Below, in pieces: positions 1 through 5,121 of a stretch of 6,329 bases of DNA (the stretch's first letter is position 1; each line of letters begins with the position of its first letter). Origin of the DNA: Nitrosomonadales bacterium (GTDB taxonomy: Bacteria; Pseudomonadota; Gammaproteobacteria; Burkholderiales; Methylophilaceae). The translations under genes and the position numbers were made by a program. The notes beneath the pieces are model-generated. The model was not told where the DNA came from. It made no database searches and worked only from the letters and a program-made list of their open reading frames with translations. The stretch is from the NCBI GenBank assembly GCA_018657165.1, contig JABHXS010000095.1, forward strand, positions 1 through 6,329, read 5' to 3'.

Positions 1-279
1 GGTATCTTGGTAGATATTTTAATTGGATCAATTTTAGGACAATATACTTTGACATTCTTAACGTTATTCGGCTTACAGGCTTTTTTAAAAAACTACTTTT
101 CAATACCATCACAAATACAAGCTATTTTTTTTAAATTTATACTTATTAGTTTGGGCGTAATAATTTTGTCCATACTATCTCAAAAATTTAATTCTTATTC
201 TTACCTTTTTGATATAGGGATAACTTTTTTCGTATTCATTATCTTTCAGTTACTTTATGAAAAAACTTACGGTCAGTAA
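1..279 (+). CDS. mreD: Rod shape-determining protein MreD, C-terminal part
   Basis: This is the 3' end of a gene whose start lies before the window. The frame is open from base 1 and gives 92 residues. MreD is a small inner-membrane protein of the elongasome, working with MreB, MreC, PBP2 and RodA to build the lateral wall. The visible part opens with GILVDILIGSILGQYTLTF, which matches the conserved MreD pattern of a G-x-x-x-D-x-x-x-G-S-x-x-G-Q segment. Two or three hydrophobic helices follow, then a short charged tail ending in YEKTYGQ. MreD is usually about 160-170 residues, so roughly the first 70-80 are missing. The TTG at base 7 is an internal codon, not the start. The next gene, mrdA, begins 8 bases after the stop, the usual order mreBCD-mrdA-rodA. 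Identification rests on the motif plus context. Confidence 0.85.
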   Translation, partial: GILVDILIGSILGQYTLTFLTLFGLQAFLKNYFSIPSQIQAIFFKFILISLGVIILSILSQKFNSYSYLFDIGITFFVFIIFQLLYEKTYGQ

Positions 280-287
280 TTTAAATT

Positions 288-2099
288 TTGGATAATTATC
301 GCTTTAAATATATTTTTAAAAAAAGACTTCAGATACTTTTTGGATTATTAACATTTCTGTTGTTTATTCTTTTATCAAAAATATTTTATTTACAGATTAT
401 TCAATACGATAGATTTAACGCACTAAGTAAGAGCAACAGTATTAAGGTTATTCCAATTCCTCCCAAACGTGGTCTAATTCTTGATAGAAATAATGTAATT
501 TTAGCTGATAACAAGCTGGTTCATTCGCTAGAAATAGACCGCGCTTCTTTTTCTGGCCTTGCTGAGATAAAAGATCGCTTAAAAAATAAATTAAATATCG
601 AGATTGATACCTTTGATATTACAAATAAAAGAATTAGTTACTTATATGAAAATACAGCTCCCATCGCCTTTTCTCTTACAAATAAACAAATTGCTAGTTT
701 TGTAGCGCACCAATATCTATTTCCAGAACTCACCCTAAAACAAAGATTTATCAGAGACTACCCCAACGGAAAATCTTCAGCACATATTATTGGACACATA
801 AATAGAATTAATGAAAAAGATATAGATTTTATAAAAAAACAAAATTTAACCCGTCAGTATTTAGGAAGCTCTCATATAGGCAAATCAGGCACCGAAAAAT
901 TCTATGAAAATTTAATACAAGGCACTCCTGGCTTTAAAGAGATTGAAGTCGATGCTAGACAAAATGTTATAAGGACTTTAGGAGAGAGAAAACCTGTTCC
1001 TGGAAAGGATATAAATTTAACAATTGATTACAGATTGCAAAAAATTGCTGAAAATGCATTTGGAGAAAAAAAGGGGGCGCTAATTGCCATCGACCCAGAA
1101 AATGCCGAAGTACTTGCTTATGTGAGCCAGCCGACATTTAATCCATCTTTATTCACAAATGGAATTAGTCATGAAGCTTGGGCTGATCTAAATGAAAAGA
1201 GCTCCAAAGCTATGCTTGATAGAGTCACTGCTGGGCTTTATCCTCCGGGCTCAACACTAAAACCATTTGTTGCGCTTGCTGCACTTAATAACAATATTAG
1301 AAAACCGCCCTTTTCTATTTTTGATAGCGGTCGATTTAAGATGCCAAATTCTTCCAAAGTCTTTAGAGATTGGAAAAGAGGGGGGCATGGAACTGTAGAT
1401 ATCATTAAAGCCATTACCGTCTCATGCGATACTTTTTTTTATGGATTAGGTCTCGAGTTAGGAATTCCTAAATTAAATAAAGTGCTTAATGATTTTGGCT
1501 TTGGAAGAAAAACAATGATTGATATTAATGGTGAAAAAAGTGGTTTAATTGCTAGTAAAGAATGGAAAAAAAAGAGGTTTAATCAGCGCTGGTACGCGGG
1601 AGAAACAGCTATTACTGCAATTGGACAAGGGTTCACACTTGTCACCCCCCTTCAGCTTGCAAATGCAACTGCAAAACTTGCAAACCCAACTTTATCAATC
1701 AAGCCTCACCTGATTCTCAATATTGATGGAATCAAACAAGACCAAGAAAAAGATGAATGGGGAAAACAAAGCTATAAAGATGAAGATCTGAAATGGGTCA
1801 AAGAAGGCATGATCAATGTAACAAAAAAAGGCGGGACTGCTGCTTTTTTAGGCAAAAAATCTAATTACCAAATGGCATCAAAAACTGGAACAGCACAATT
1901 ATTTGGTTTAAAAAAAGATGAAGAATATAATGAAGATATACTCCCGGATAGTCTTAAAGACCATGCGCTCTTTATTACCTACGCCCCTGCTATTAACCCT
2001 AAAATCGTCATCGCTGTTATCGTTGAAAATGGAGGTCATGGAGGATCAGTGGCTGGACCTATCGCAAAAGAAATTTTAGATGCCTACTTAGAAAAATAA
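288..2099 (+). CDS. mrdA: Peptidoglycan D,D-transpeptidase PBP2 (MrdA)
   Basis: PBP2 is the class B penicillin-binding protein that crosslinks peptidoglycan during elongation, paired with RodA. The 603-residue product is of normal length. It has a short cytoplasmic N-terminus, one membrane anchor (about residues 13-38), the dimerisation-domain motif RGLILDRN (61-68), and a C-terminal transpeptidase domain. All three active-site motifs are present: S-T-L-K at 322-325 (Ser322 the acylated nucleophile), S-C-D at 379-381, and K-T-G-T at 532-535. The start must be non-ATG: an in-frame TAA lies at 282-284 and the next Met is residue 309, so TTG at 288 is the best choice. No clear Shine-Dalgarno is seen, so translation may be coupled to mreD, whose stop is 8 bases upstream. 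rodA follows after 6 bases. Confidence 0.96.
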   Translation: MDNYRFKYIFKKRLQILFGLLTFLLFILLSKIFYLQIIQYDRFNALSKSNSIKVIPIPPKRGLILDRNNVILADNKLVHSLEIDRASFSGLAEIKDRLKNKLNIEIDTFDITNKRISYLYENTAPIAFSLTNKQIASFVAHQYLFPELTLKQRFIRDYPNGKSSAHIIGHINRINEKDIDFIKKQNLTRQYLGSSHIGKSGTEKFYENLIQGTPGFKEIEVDARQNVIRTLGERKPVPGKDINLTIDYRLQKIAENAFGEKKGALIAIDPENAEVLAYVSQPTFNPSLFTNGISHEAWADLNEKSSKAMLDRVTAGLYPPGSTLKPFVALAALNNNIRKPPFSIFDSGRFKMPNSSKVFRDWKRGGHGTVDIIKAITVSCDTFFYGLGLELGIPKLNKVLNDFGFGRKTMIDINGEKSGLIASKEWKKKRFNQRWYAGETAITAIGQGFTLVTPLQLANATAKLANPTLSIKPHLILNIDGIKQDQEKDEWGKQSYKDEDLKWVKEGMINVTKKGGTAAFLGKKSNYQMASKTGTAQLFGLKKDEEYNEDILPDSLKDHALFITYAPAINPKIVIAVIVENGGHGGSVAGPIAKEILDAYLEK

Positions 2100-2105
2100 A
2101 AATTT

Positions 2106-3197
2106 ATGTTAAAAATCTTACAGCAATATAAGAAAAGAATTGATGTGCCACTTTTAGCTGTCATATTTTTTATTCTTAGTTTTGGTCTGATCACGCTATC
2201 AGGGAGTAATTTAGATTCACCAAATATTATAATTAATCAAATTACAAATATTTTTGTCGGGCTATTAATTTTTTCGATATTAATTTTTACTAACCCTAGA
2301 ATTTTATTTGTATATGCTCCCATTTTGTTTTTGTTATGCTTATTGCTATTAGTTTTAGTTCATTTTTTTGGTGTAGAAAGCAATGGGGCAAAAAGGTGGT
2401 TAGCATTTGGGGCGATCAATCTCCAACCCTCTGAACTACTAAAGGTTACCTTGCCACTAATGATTGCTTGGCTTTACAAAAACAATCAAAATAATATTTC
2501 ACTAGGAATCCACTTTTTGGCAGTTTTTATTATTTTTATTCCGGTATATCTTGTTTTCCTTCAACCTGACTTAGGAACATCTATCATGATTGCCTTATCG
2601 GGTTTGCTTATAATTTTTTTAGCAGGTATACCTTGGCGCCTCATACTTACCTCCACGGTCATAACAATAATTAGCTCTCCTATCATATGGATGAACCTTC
2701 ATGCTTATCAAAAAAATAGAGTTTTAAATATGCTTGATCCTTTTACTGATCCTTTAGGCACTGGCTACCATACAATTCAATCAATGATTGCAATAGGCTC
2801 AGGGGGTGGATTCGGGAAAGGTTGGGCTGAGGGCTCTCAAACAAATTTACAATTTTTACCTGAGGCCAATACGGATTTCATTTTTGCTGTCTATTCTGAA
2901 GAATTTGGTTTTTTTGGTATAGCTATCATCTTTATCTTATATCTTCTTTTCATCTATAGAATATTTATCTTAGCTAATCATATGCAAGATACGTTTTCAA
3001 AACTTTTAACAGCTTCCTTAGGTGTTTCAATTTTTAGTGCTATTTTTGTCAACATTGCTATGATTAGTGGGTTAGTTCCTATTGTCGGCTTACCTCTCCC
3101 TTTTATGAGCTATGGAGGGACATCTATGGTAGTTTCATTAGCTAGTATTGGTATAATAATGAGCTTAAACAATCATAAAACGCTCATAGCAAACTAA
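2106..3197 (+). CDS. rodA: Peptidoglycan glycosyltransferase RodA (SEDS family)
   Basis: RodA is a multi-pass inner-membrane SEDS protein that polymerises lipid II into glycan strands and acts as a complex with PBP2, encoded just upstream. The 363-residue product matches the family length of about 370. Visible SEDS signatures are GAKRWLAFG (94-102) followed by LQPSE with Glu110, FLQPDLGTS (151-159), the large periplasmic loop from about 205 to 250 (DPFTDPLGTGYHTIQS), PEANTDFIFAV with Asp257 (252-262), and PFMSYGGTS (332-340) before the last helix. Asp257 corresponds to the SEDS catalytic aspartate, Asp262 in E. coli RodA by motif. The RodA-type call over FtsW rests on pairing with mrdA. The ATG has only a weak A-rich region upstream, so coupling to mrdA is likely. 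The lipoprotein gene starts 8 bases after the stop. Confidence 0.96.
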   Translation: MLKILQQYKKRIDVPLLAVIFFILSFGLITLSGSNLDSPNIIINQITNIFVGLLIFSILIFTNPRILFVYAPILFLLCLLLLVLVHFFGVESNGAKRWLAFGAINLQPSELLKVTLPLMIAWLYKNNQNNISLGIHFLAVFIIFIPVYLVFLQPDLGTSIMIALSGLLIIFLAGIPWRLILTSTVITIISSPIIWMNLHAYQKNRVLNMLDPFTDPLGTGYHTIQSMIAIGSGGGFGKGWAEGSQTNLQFLPEANTDFIFAVYSEEFGFFGIAIIFILYLLFIYRIFILANHMQDTFSKLLTASLGVSIFSAIFVNIAMISGLVPIVGLPLPFMSYGGTSMVVSLASIGIIMSLNNHKTLIAN

Positions 3198-3205
3198 ATA
3201 TCGAT

Positions 3206-3553
3206 ATGCATCAATTTATTTTAAATGTAATTTTTTTATTCCTTCTTACTGGCTGTGCGTCAAAAGGATATTCCATTGATGAAATTTTTGAAGATGGCGC
3301 TGAGATAGATTCAACACCTGAAGATTCTATAAAATATACATGCAATCAAAATAAATATTTTTATATCCAATATATTGGTGATGAGAAGAAAAGCCTTTGG
3401 ATAATCTTTCCAAAAAATGAGATTAAACTTTATCAAACAGAAATTTCTAATGTATTTTCAAATGGCATTACTAAATTAATTTTTAATGAACAAACAACGA
3501 CCGTTAAAAAGGATGGTTCTATTTTTTATAGTGAATGTTTAAAACAAACATAA
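3206..3553 (+). CDS. Small lipoprotein, possibly MliC-like lysozyme inhibitor
   Basis: This gene encodes a 115-residue predicted lipoprotein. Residues 1-17 form a type II signal peptide, hydrophobic and ending in the lipobox L-T-G-C, with Cys17 the lipidated residue. Ala18 at +2 does not signal inner-membrane retention, so outer-membrane sorting by Lol is expected. After an acidic linker (about 24-41) comes a compact beta-rich domain from YTC (Cys46) to SEC (Cys111), whose two cysteines could form a disulfide. Cys near the start, a mid-domain L-x-Q, an S-N-x-F-S-N-G segment (81-87) and a final D-G-x5-E-C resemble the MliC/PliC fold, membrane-bound inhibitors of C-type lysozyme. However, the usual SGxxY and W-x-K-G motifs are not clearly kept, so the family call is tentative. 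It starts 8 bases after rodA with no clear Shine-Dalgarno and probably belongs to the same transcript. Confidence 0.88.
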   Translation: MHQFILNVIFLFLLTGCASKGYSIDEIFEDGAEIDSTPEDSIKYTCNQNKYFYIQYIGDEKKSLWIIFPKNEIKLYQTEISNVFSNGITKLIFNEQTTTVKKDGSIFYSECLKQT

Positions 3554-3560
3554 TTTAGGG

Positions 3561-3589
3561 TTGCTCAACATAAAAAGTAAGAGTAAATT
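3561..3589 (+). promoter_or_regulatory. Weak candidate sigma70 promoter before the zinc-ribbon gene
   Basis: TTGCTC at 3561-3566 and TAAATT at 3584-3589 are separated by 17 bases, the ideal sigma70 spacing. The matches to consensus are poor (3 of 6 and 4 of 6), and A+T-rich DNA produces such pairs by chance. The 71-base gap and the strong Shine-Dalgarno downstream suggest the next gene starts a new unit, which is the main reason for naming a promoter here. Confidence 0.2.
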
Positions 3590-3624
3590 AATCATATAGG
3601 TTGCCAAAATCTGCGAGGTAGGTA

Positions 3625-3825
3625 ATGGATAACAAATATGGGTTAGGAAGCTCGAAAGTTGCAAATGAGCTTCATAAAGACAAGCGGCATTTGAAGTGTG
3701 AAGTATGTAAAAGCGAAAATTTACATTTTTGCCCCACCATGCAAGATCATCAATGTGAAGATTGTGGTGAATGGCAGAATGATATCCCTATGAATTACTC
3801 AACAGGACGAAGCGCAGATTATTAA
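3625..3825 (+). CDS. Small zinc-ribbon-like protein of unknown function
   Basis: I do not recognise this 66-residue protein as a named family. It has a basic, soluble N-terminal third (KVANELHKDKRHLK). Two C-x-x-C knuckles follow, CEVC at 25-28 and CEDC at 44-47, 15 residues apart, with an extra Cys36 and His34 and His42 between them. This is the layout of a rubredoxin-like or zinc-ribbon fold that would bind one metal ion. The tail (NDIPMNYSTGRSADY) has no motif I know. There is no signal peptide or membrane segment, so it should be cytoplasmic. The ATG is well supported by GAGG at 3615-3618 with a 6-base spacer, one of the best Shine-Dalgarno sequences in the window. It stands alone, 71 bases after the lipoprotein gene and 72 before the hydrolase. 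Roles in nucleic-acid or protein binding, or as a metal-binding accessory protein, are all possible; none is shown. Confidence 0.8.
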   Translation: MDNKYGLGSSKVANELHKDKRHLKCEVCKSENLHFCPTMQDHQCEDCGEWQNDIPMNYSTGRSADY

Positions 3826-3865
3826 TTAGTTACACTTCTATTTAATATTTCTATTCTTTTTAAAG

Positions 3866-3871
3866 TAAAAT
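3866..3871 (+). promoter_or_regulatory. Candidate -10 element before the dienelactone hydrolase gene
   Basis: TAAAAT matches the sigma70 -10 consensus at 5 of 6 positions. It would place a transcription start near 3878, about 20 bases before the ATG and just upstream of the Shine-Dalgarno at 3888-3892. No good -35 hexamer is seen at 16-18 bases, and the region is so A+T-rich that chance matches are expected. Confidence 0.22.
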
Positions 3872-3897
3872 AAACTTTTTTTATAACAAAGGTAATC

Positions 3898-4638
3898 ATG
3901 AGAATACAATCTGAATTTGTAGATTTAAAGACACCAACAGGAACAATGAGAACTTATGTTCACAGACCAAAATCAGAGTCTAAGTTTCCTGCTATTTTAT
4001 TTTACTCAGAAATTTTTCAACAAACAGGCCCTATTGAAAGAGCTGCAAAAATTATGGCGAGCCATGGCTTTATAGTTTTGGTACCTGAAGTTTTTCATGA
4101 GCTGAATGAAATTGGTACCGTGCTTAATTATGATGATGCAGGCAGAGACAAAGGCAATGCTGATAAATCTGAAAAGGACGTTCAAGCATATGACACTGAT
4201 AATCAAGCTATGGTCGATTGGGTAAAGACCCAAAAGTGGTCAAATGGAAATATCGGAGCAATGGGTTTTTGCATAGGTGGACATCTTGCGTTTAGAGCCG
4301 CTCTTAATCCAAGTGTCAAAGCAACAGCTTGTTTTTATGCGACAGATCTTCATACAAATACTATTCCGAATAAACCTGGCCAACATAGTATGGAGCGTCT
4401 AGAGGATATTAAAGGTGAATTATTAATGATTTGGGGGAAACAAGATAATCATGTACCTACTGAGGATAGAAAAAAAATATATAATCAACTATTAGATACT
4501 TCAATCAAGTTTAGTTGGCATGAATTTAATGCTCAACATGCATTCATGCGTGATGGGGAAGACAGGTATGATGCAGAAATAGCATCGCTCTGTTACCAAC
4601 TTAGCTTTAGTTTGTTTAATAGAACAATAAGAGGTTAA
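3898..4638 (+). CDS. Dienelactone hydrolase family alpha/beta hydrolase
   Basis: This is a 246-residue cytoplasmic serine-hydrolase-like enzyme of the dienelactone hydrolase (DLH) family. The family hydrolyses dienelactones in chlorocatechol breakdown, but many members act on unrelated esters or lactones. The fold is complete: a substrate-side glutamate in YSEIFQQTGPI (Glu38, as in the classic DLH E-x-F-G motif), the nucleophile elbow GFCIGG (123-128) with Cys125, the acid in WGKQDNHVP (Asp183), and NAQHAF with His214. Cys125/Asp183/His214 match the Cys-Asp-His triad of true DLHs, rather than a Ser nucleophile. The ATG is supported by AAAGG at 3888-3892 with a 5-base spacer. No catechol-pathway genes are nearby, so the physiological substrate is unknown. 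The stop overlaps by four bases the convergent small gene on the other strand. Confidence 0.93.
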   Translation: MRIQSEFVDLKTPTGTMRTYVHRPKSESKFPAILFYSEIFQQTGPIERAAKIMASHGFIVLVPEVFHELNEIGTVLNYDDAGRDKGNADKSEKDVQAYDTDNQAMVDWVKTQKWSNGNIGAMGFCIGGHLAFRAALNPSVKATACFYATDLHTNTIPNKPGQHSMERLEDIKGELLMIWGKQDNHVPTEDRKKIYNQLLDTSIKFSWHEFNAQHAFMRDGEDRYDAEIASLCYQLSFSLFNRTIRG

Positions 4639-4793
4639 ACGCAATCAGAAAATGCTTCTAACGCTCTATAAAAATTATTATGGCTTGTTTTCTTTTTTTC
4701 TTTTACTTCAGGATTAACTTGATTTTTTAATTTTGGTCCAGAAGCTTTATTGAAAGATTGGCTTACTTTAGAAATTGTTTTTTTATTTTTCAC
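4635..4793 (-). CDS. Small lysine-rich protein, 52 residues, unknown function
   Basis: Read on the minus strand, GTG at 4793-4791 opens a 52-codon frame ending in TAA at 4637-4635. The product begins MKNKKTISKVSQSF and ends NNFYRALEAFSDCV. It has 11 Lys and 1 Arg against 4 acidic residues, a K-E-K-K-K stretch at 31-35, no signal peptide or membrane segment, and a C-terminal part (41-50) that could be a short amphipathic helix. Support for translation is AAGGA (the complement of 4802-4806) 8 bases upstream of the GTG, and an in-frame TAA directly before it that fixes the start. No other usual start codon lies in the frame. It converges on the hydrolase gene with a 4-base overlap and diverges from thiS. 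I recognise no family. A basic nucleic-acid-binding or ribosome-associated protein would fit the composition, but this is a guess. Chance is the main alternative. Confidence 0.6.
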   Translation of the reverse strand: MKNKKTISKVSQSFNKASGPKLKNQVNPEVKEKKKTSHNNFYRALEAFSDCV

Positions 4794-4800
4794 TTAATTT

Positions 4801-4813
4801 TTCCTTTTGGGAA
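4801..4813. repeat. Short inverted repeat TTCC-TTTTG-GGAA
   Basis: TTCC (4801-4804) and GGAA (4810-4813) are perfect inverted arms around a 5-base spacer TTTTG. The same spacer occurs in the larger repeat at 4823-4843. Four base pairs is weak as a hairpin. In a minus-strand transcript it would include part of the Shine-Dalgarno of the small gene. Confidence 0.35.
4802..4806 (-). promoter_or_regulatory. Shine-Dalgarno site of the minus-strand small gene
   Basis: The minus strand reads AAGGA here within CCAAAAGGAAAAA, 8 bases before the GTG at 4793. It is a stronger ribosome-binding match than most genes in the window show, and it is the main evidence that the small frame is a gene. It lies in the right arm and loop of a short inverted repeat (4801-4813), which could reduce access to it in RNA. 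Confidence 0.6.
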
Positions 4814-4822
4814 TTTAAATTT

Positions 4823-4843
4823 AATTAGGATTTTGTCCTAATT
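4823..4843. promoter_or_regulatory. Perfect 8-bp inverted repeat, candidate operator
   Basis: AATTAGGA (4823-4830) and TCCTAATT (4836-4843) are exact inverted copies around TTTTG. It lies in the divergent gap, 30 bases upstream of the minus-strand small gene and 70 bases upstream of thiS. A 21-bp dyad with 13-bp centre-to-centre half-sites fits a dimeric repressor site. It would overlap the -35 region of a + strand promoter using TATGAT at 4851. It lacks a following T-run on either strand that would make it a typical terminator, and I cannot match it to a named regulator. Confidence 0.5.
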
Positions 4844-4850
4844 ACTGTTA

Positions 4851-4856
4851 TATGAT
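4851..4856 (+). promoter_or_regulatory. Candidate -10 element for the thiS operon
   Basis: TATGAT matches the sigma70 -10 consensus at 5 of 6 positions and lies 57 bases before the thiS ATG. No good -35 is present at 17 bases. The hexamer position at 4828-4833 falls inside the inverted repeat, which would suit a repressible or activator-dependent promoter. Transcription would start near 4863. Confidence 0.3.
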
Positions 4857-4869
4857 AAAGGTTATTAAA

Positions 4870-4902
4870 ATGAAATTCAATTTTTTTAAATATTTTAAAT
4901 AA
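4870..4902 (+). CDS. Possible 10-residue leader peptide upstream of thiS
   Basis: ATG at 4870 opens a ten-codon frame (MKFNFFKYFK) ending in TAA at 4900-4902, 11 bases before thiS. AAAGG at 4857-4861 sits 8 bases upstream as a good Shine-Dalgarno, whereas thiS itself has none. Translation of this frame could deliver ribosomes to thiS. Four of ten codons are Phe, but TTT and TTC are common in A+T-rich DNA, so an attenuation role is not implied. The frame may be chance. If transcription starts from the -10 at 4851, most of this Shine-Dalgarno would be absent. Confidence 0.25.
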   Translation: MKFNFFKYFK

Positions 4903-4913
4903 AAATTAATCTG

Positions 4914-5117
4914 ATGAAAATTCATGTAAATGGGCTACAAAAATATTTTGAGGTTGAACAAATATCTCTATCTAAATTAATCGAAGAATTGGCATTAACT
5001 GAAAAAAAATTTGCCATAGAATATAATGGAGAAATAATTTCAAAAGGAAATTTCACGCAAACACTTATAAAGGATGGCGACAAACTAGAGATTGTTGTGG
5101 CTGTGGGTGGTGGTTAA
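4914..5117 (+). CDS. thiS: Thiamine biosynthesis sulfur carrier protein ThiS
   Basis: ThiS is a ubiquitin-like sulfur carrier. Its C-terminal glycine is adenylylated and converted to a thiocarboxylate, which donates sulfur to ThiG for the thiazole ring of thiamine. The 67-residue product has the normal length and a beta-grasp pattern: N-terminal strands MKIHVNG and YFEVEQ, the helix LSKLIEELAL (19-28), the strand FAIEYNGEII (33-42), the segment DGDKLEIVVAVGGG, and an exposed Gly-Gly C-terminus (in fact three Gly). The ATG has no clear Shine-Dalgarno, so its translation may depend on a short leader frame upstream or on an unstructured A+T-rich leader. It is first in the run thiS-thiG-apaG, and thiG starts 4 bases after its stop. 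Confidence 0.94.
   Translation: MKIHVNGLQKYFEVEQISLSKLIEELALTEKKFAIEYNGEIISKGNFTQTLIKDGDKLEIVVAVGGG
5109..5113 (+). promoter_or_regulatory. Ribosome-binding site for thiG inside the thiS glycine codons
   Basis: GGTGG, part of the last glycine codons of thiS, lies 8 bases before the ATG at 5122. It supports that start for thiG over the earlier in-frame ATG at 5092, which would add ten unlikely residues (MLWLWVVVKK) read from shifted thiS codons. Confidence 0.5.
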
Positions 5118-5121
5118 AAAA

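Noticed and set aside
7..9. TTG as the start of mreD
   Set aside because: The frame is open to the window edge and the conserved MreD motif already spans this codon, so the true start is upstream.
3560..3569. GTTG-CT-CAAC inverted repeat after the lipoprotein gene as a terminator
   Set aside because: A 4-bp stem with a 2-base loop cannot form a stable hairpin and no T-run follows.
3862..3882. Hairpin AAAGT-N7-ACTTT followed by T residues as a terminator
   Set aside because: Five nearly all A-T base pairs are too weak, and the stretch lies just before the hydrolase ribosome-binding site, where a -10 element is also plausible.
4006..4233. 75-codon open frame on the minus strand
   Set aside because: It lies wholly inside the dienelactone hydrolase gene, antisense to conserved motifs, and its product resembles no family. 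It is a shadow of the real gene.
4671..4702. T-rich stretch after the hydrolase gene as a terminator
   Set aside because: No stem precedes the T-run, and the bases are explained as AAA/AAG lysine codons of the minus-strand small gene.
4794..4913. TPP riboswitch upstream of thiS
   Set aside because: The conserved CTGAGA and ACCTGAT-type elements of the THI box are not present, and the leader is too short and A+T-rich to hold the fold.
5092..5121. Longer thiG starting at an ATG inside thiS
   Set aside because: The extra residues are an out-of-frame reading of the thiS end, ThiG homology begins after 5122, and a Shine-Dalgarno sits correctly before 5122.
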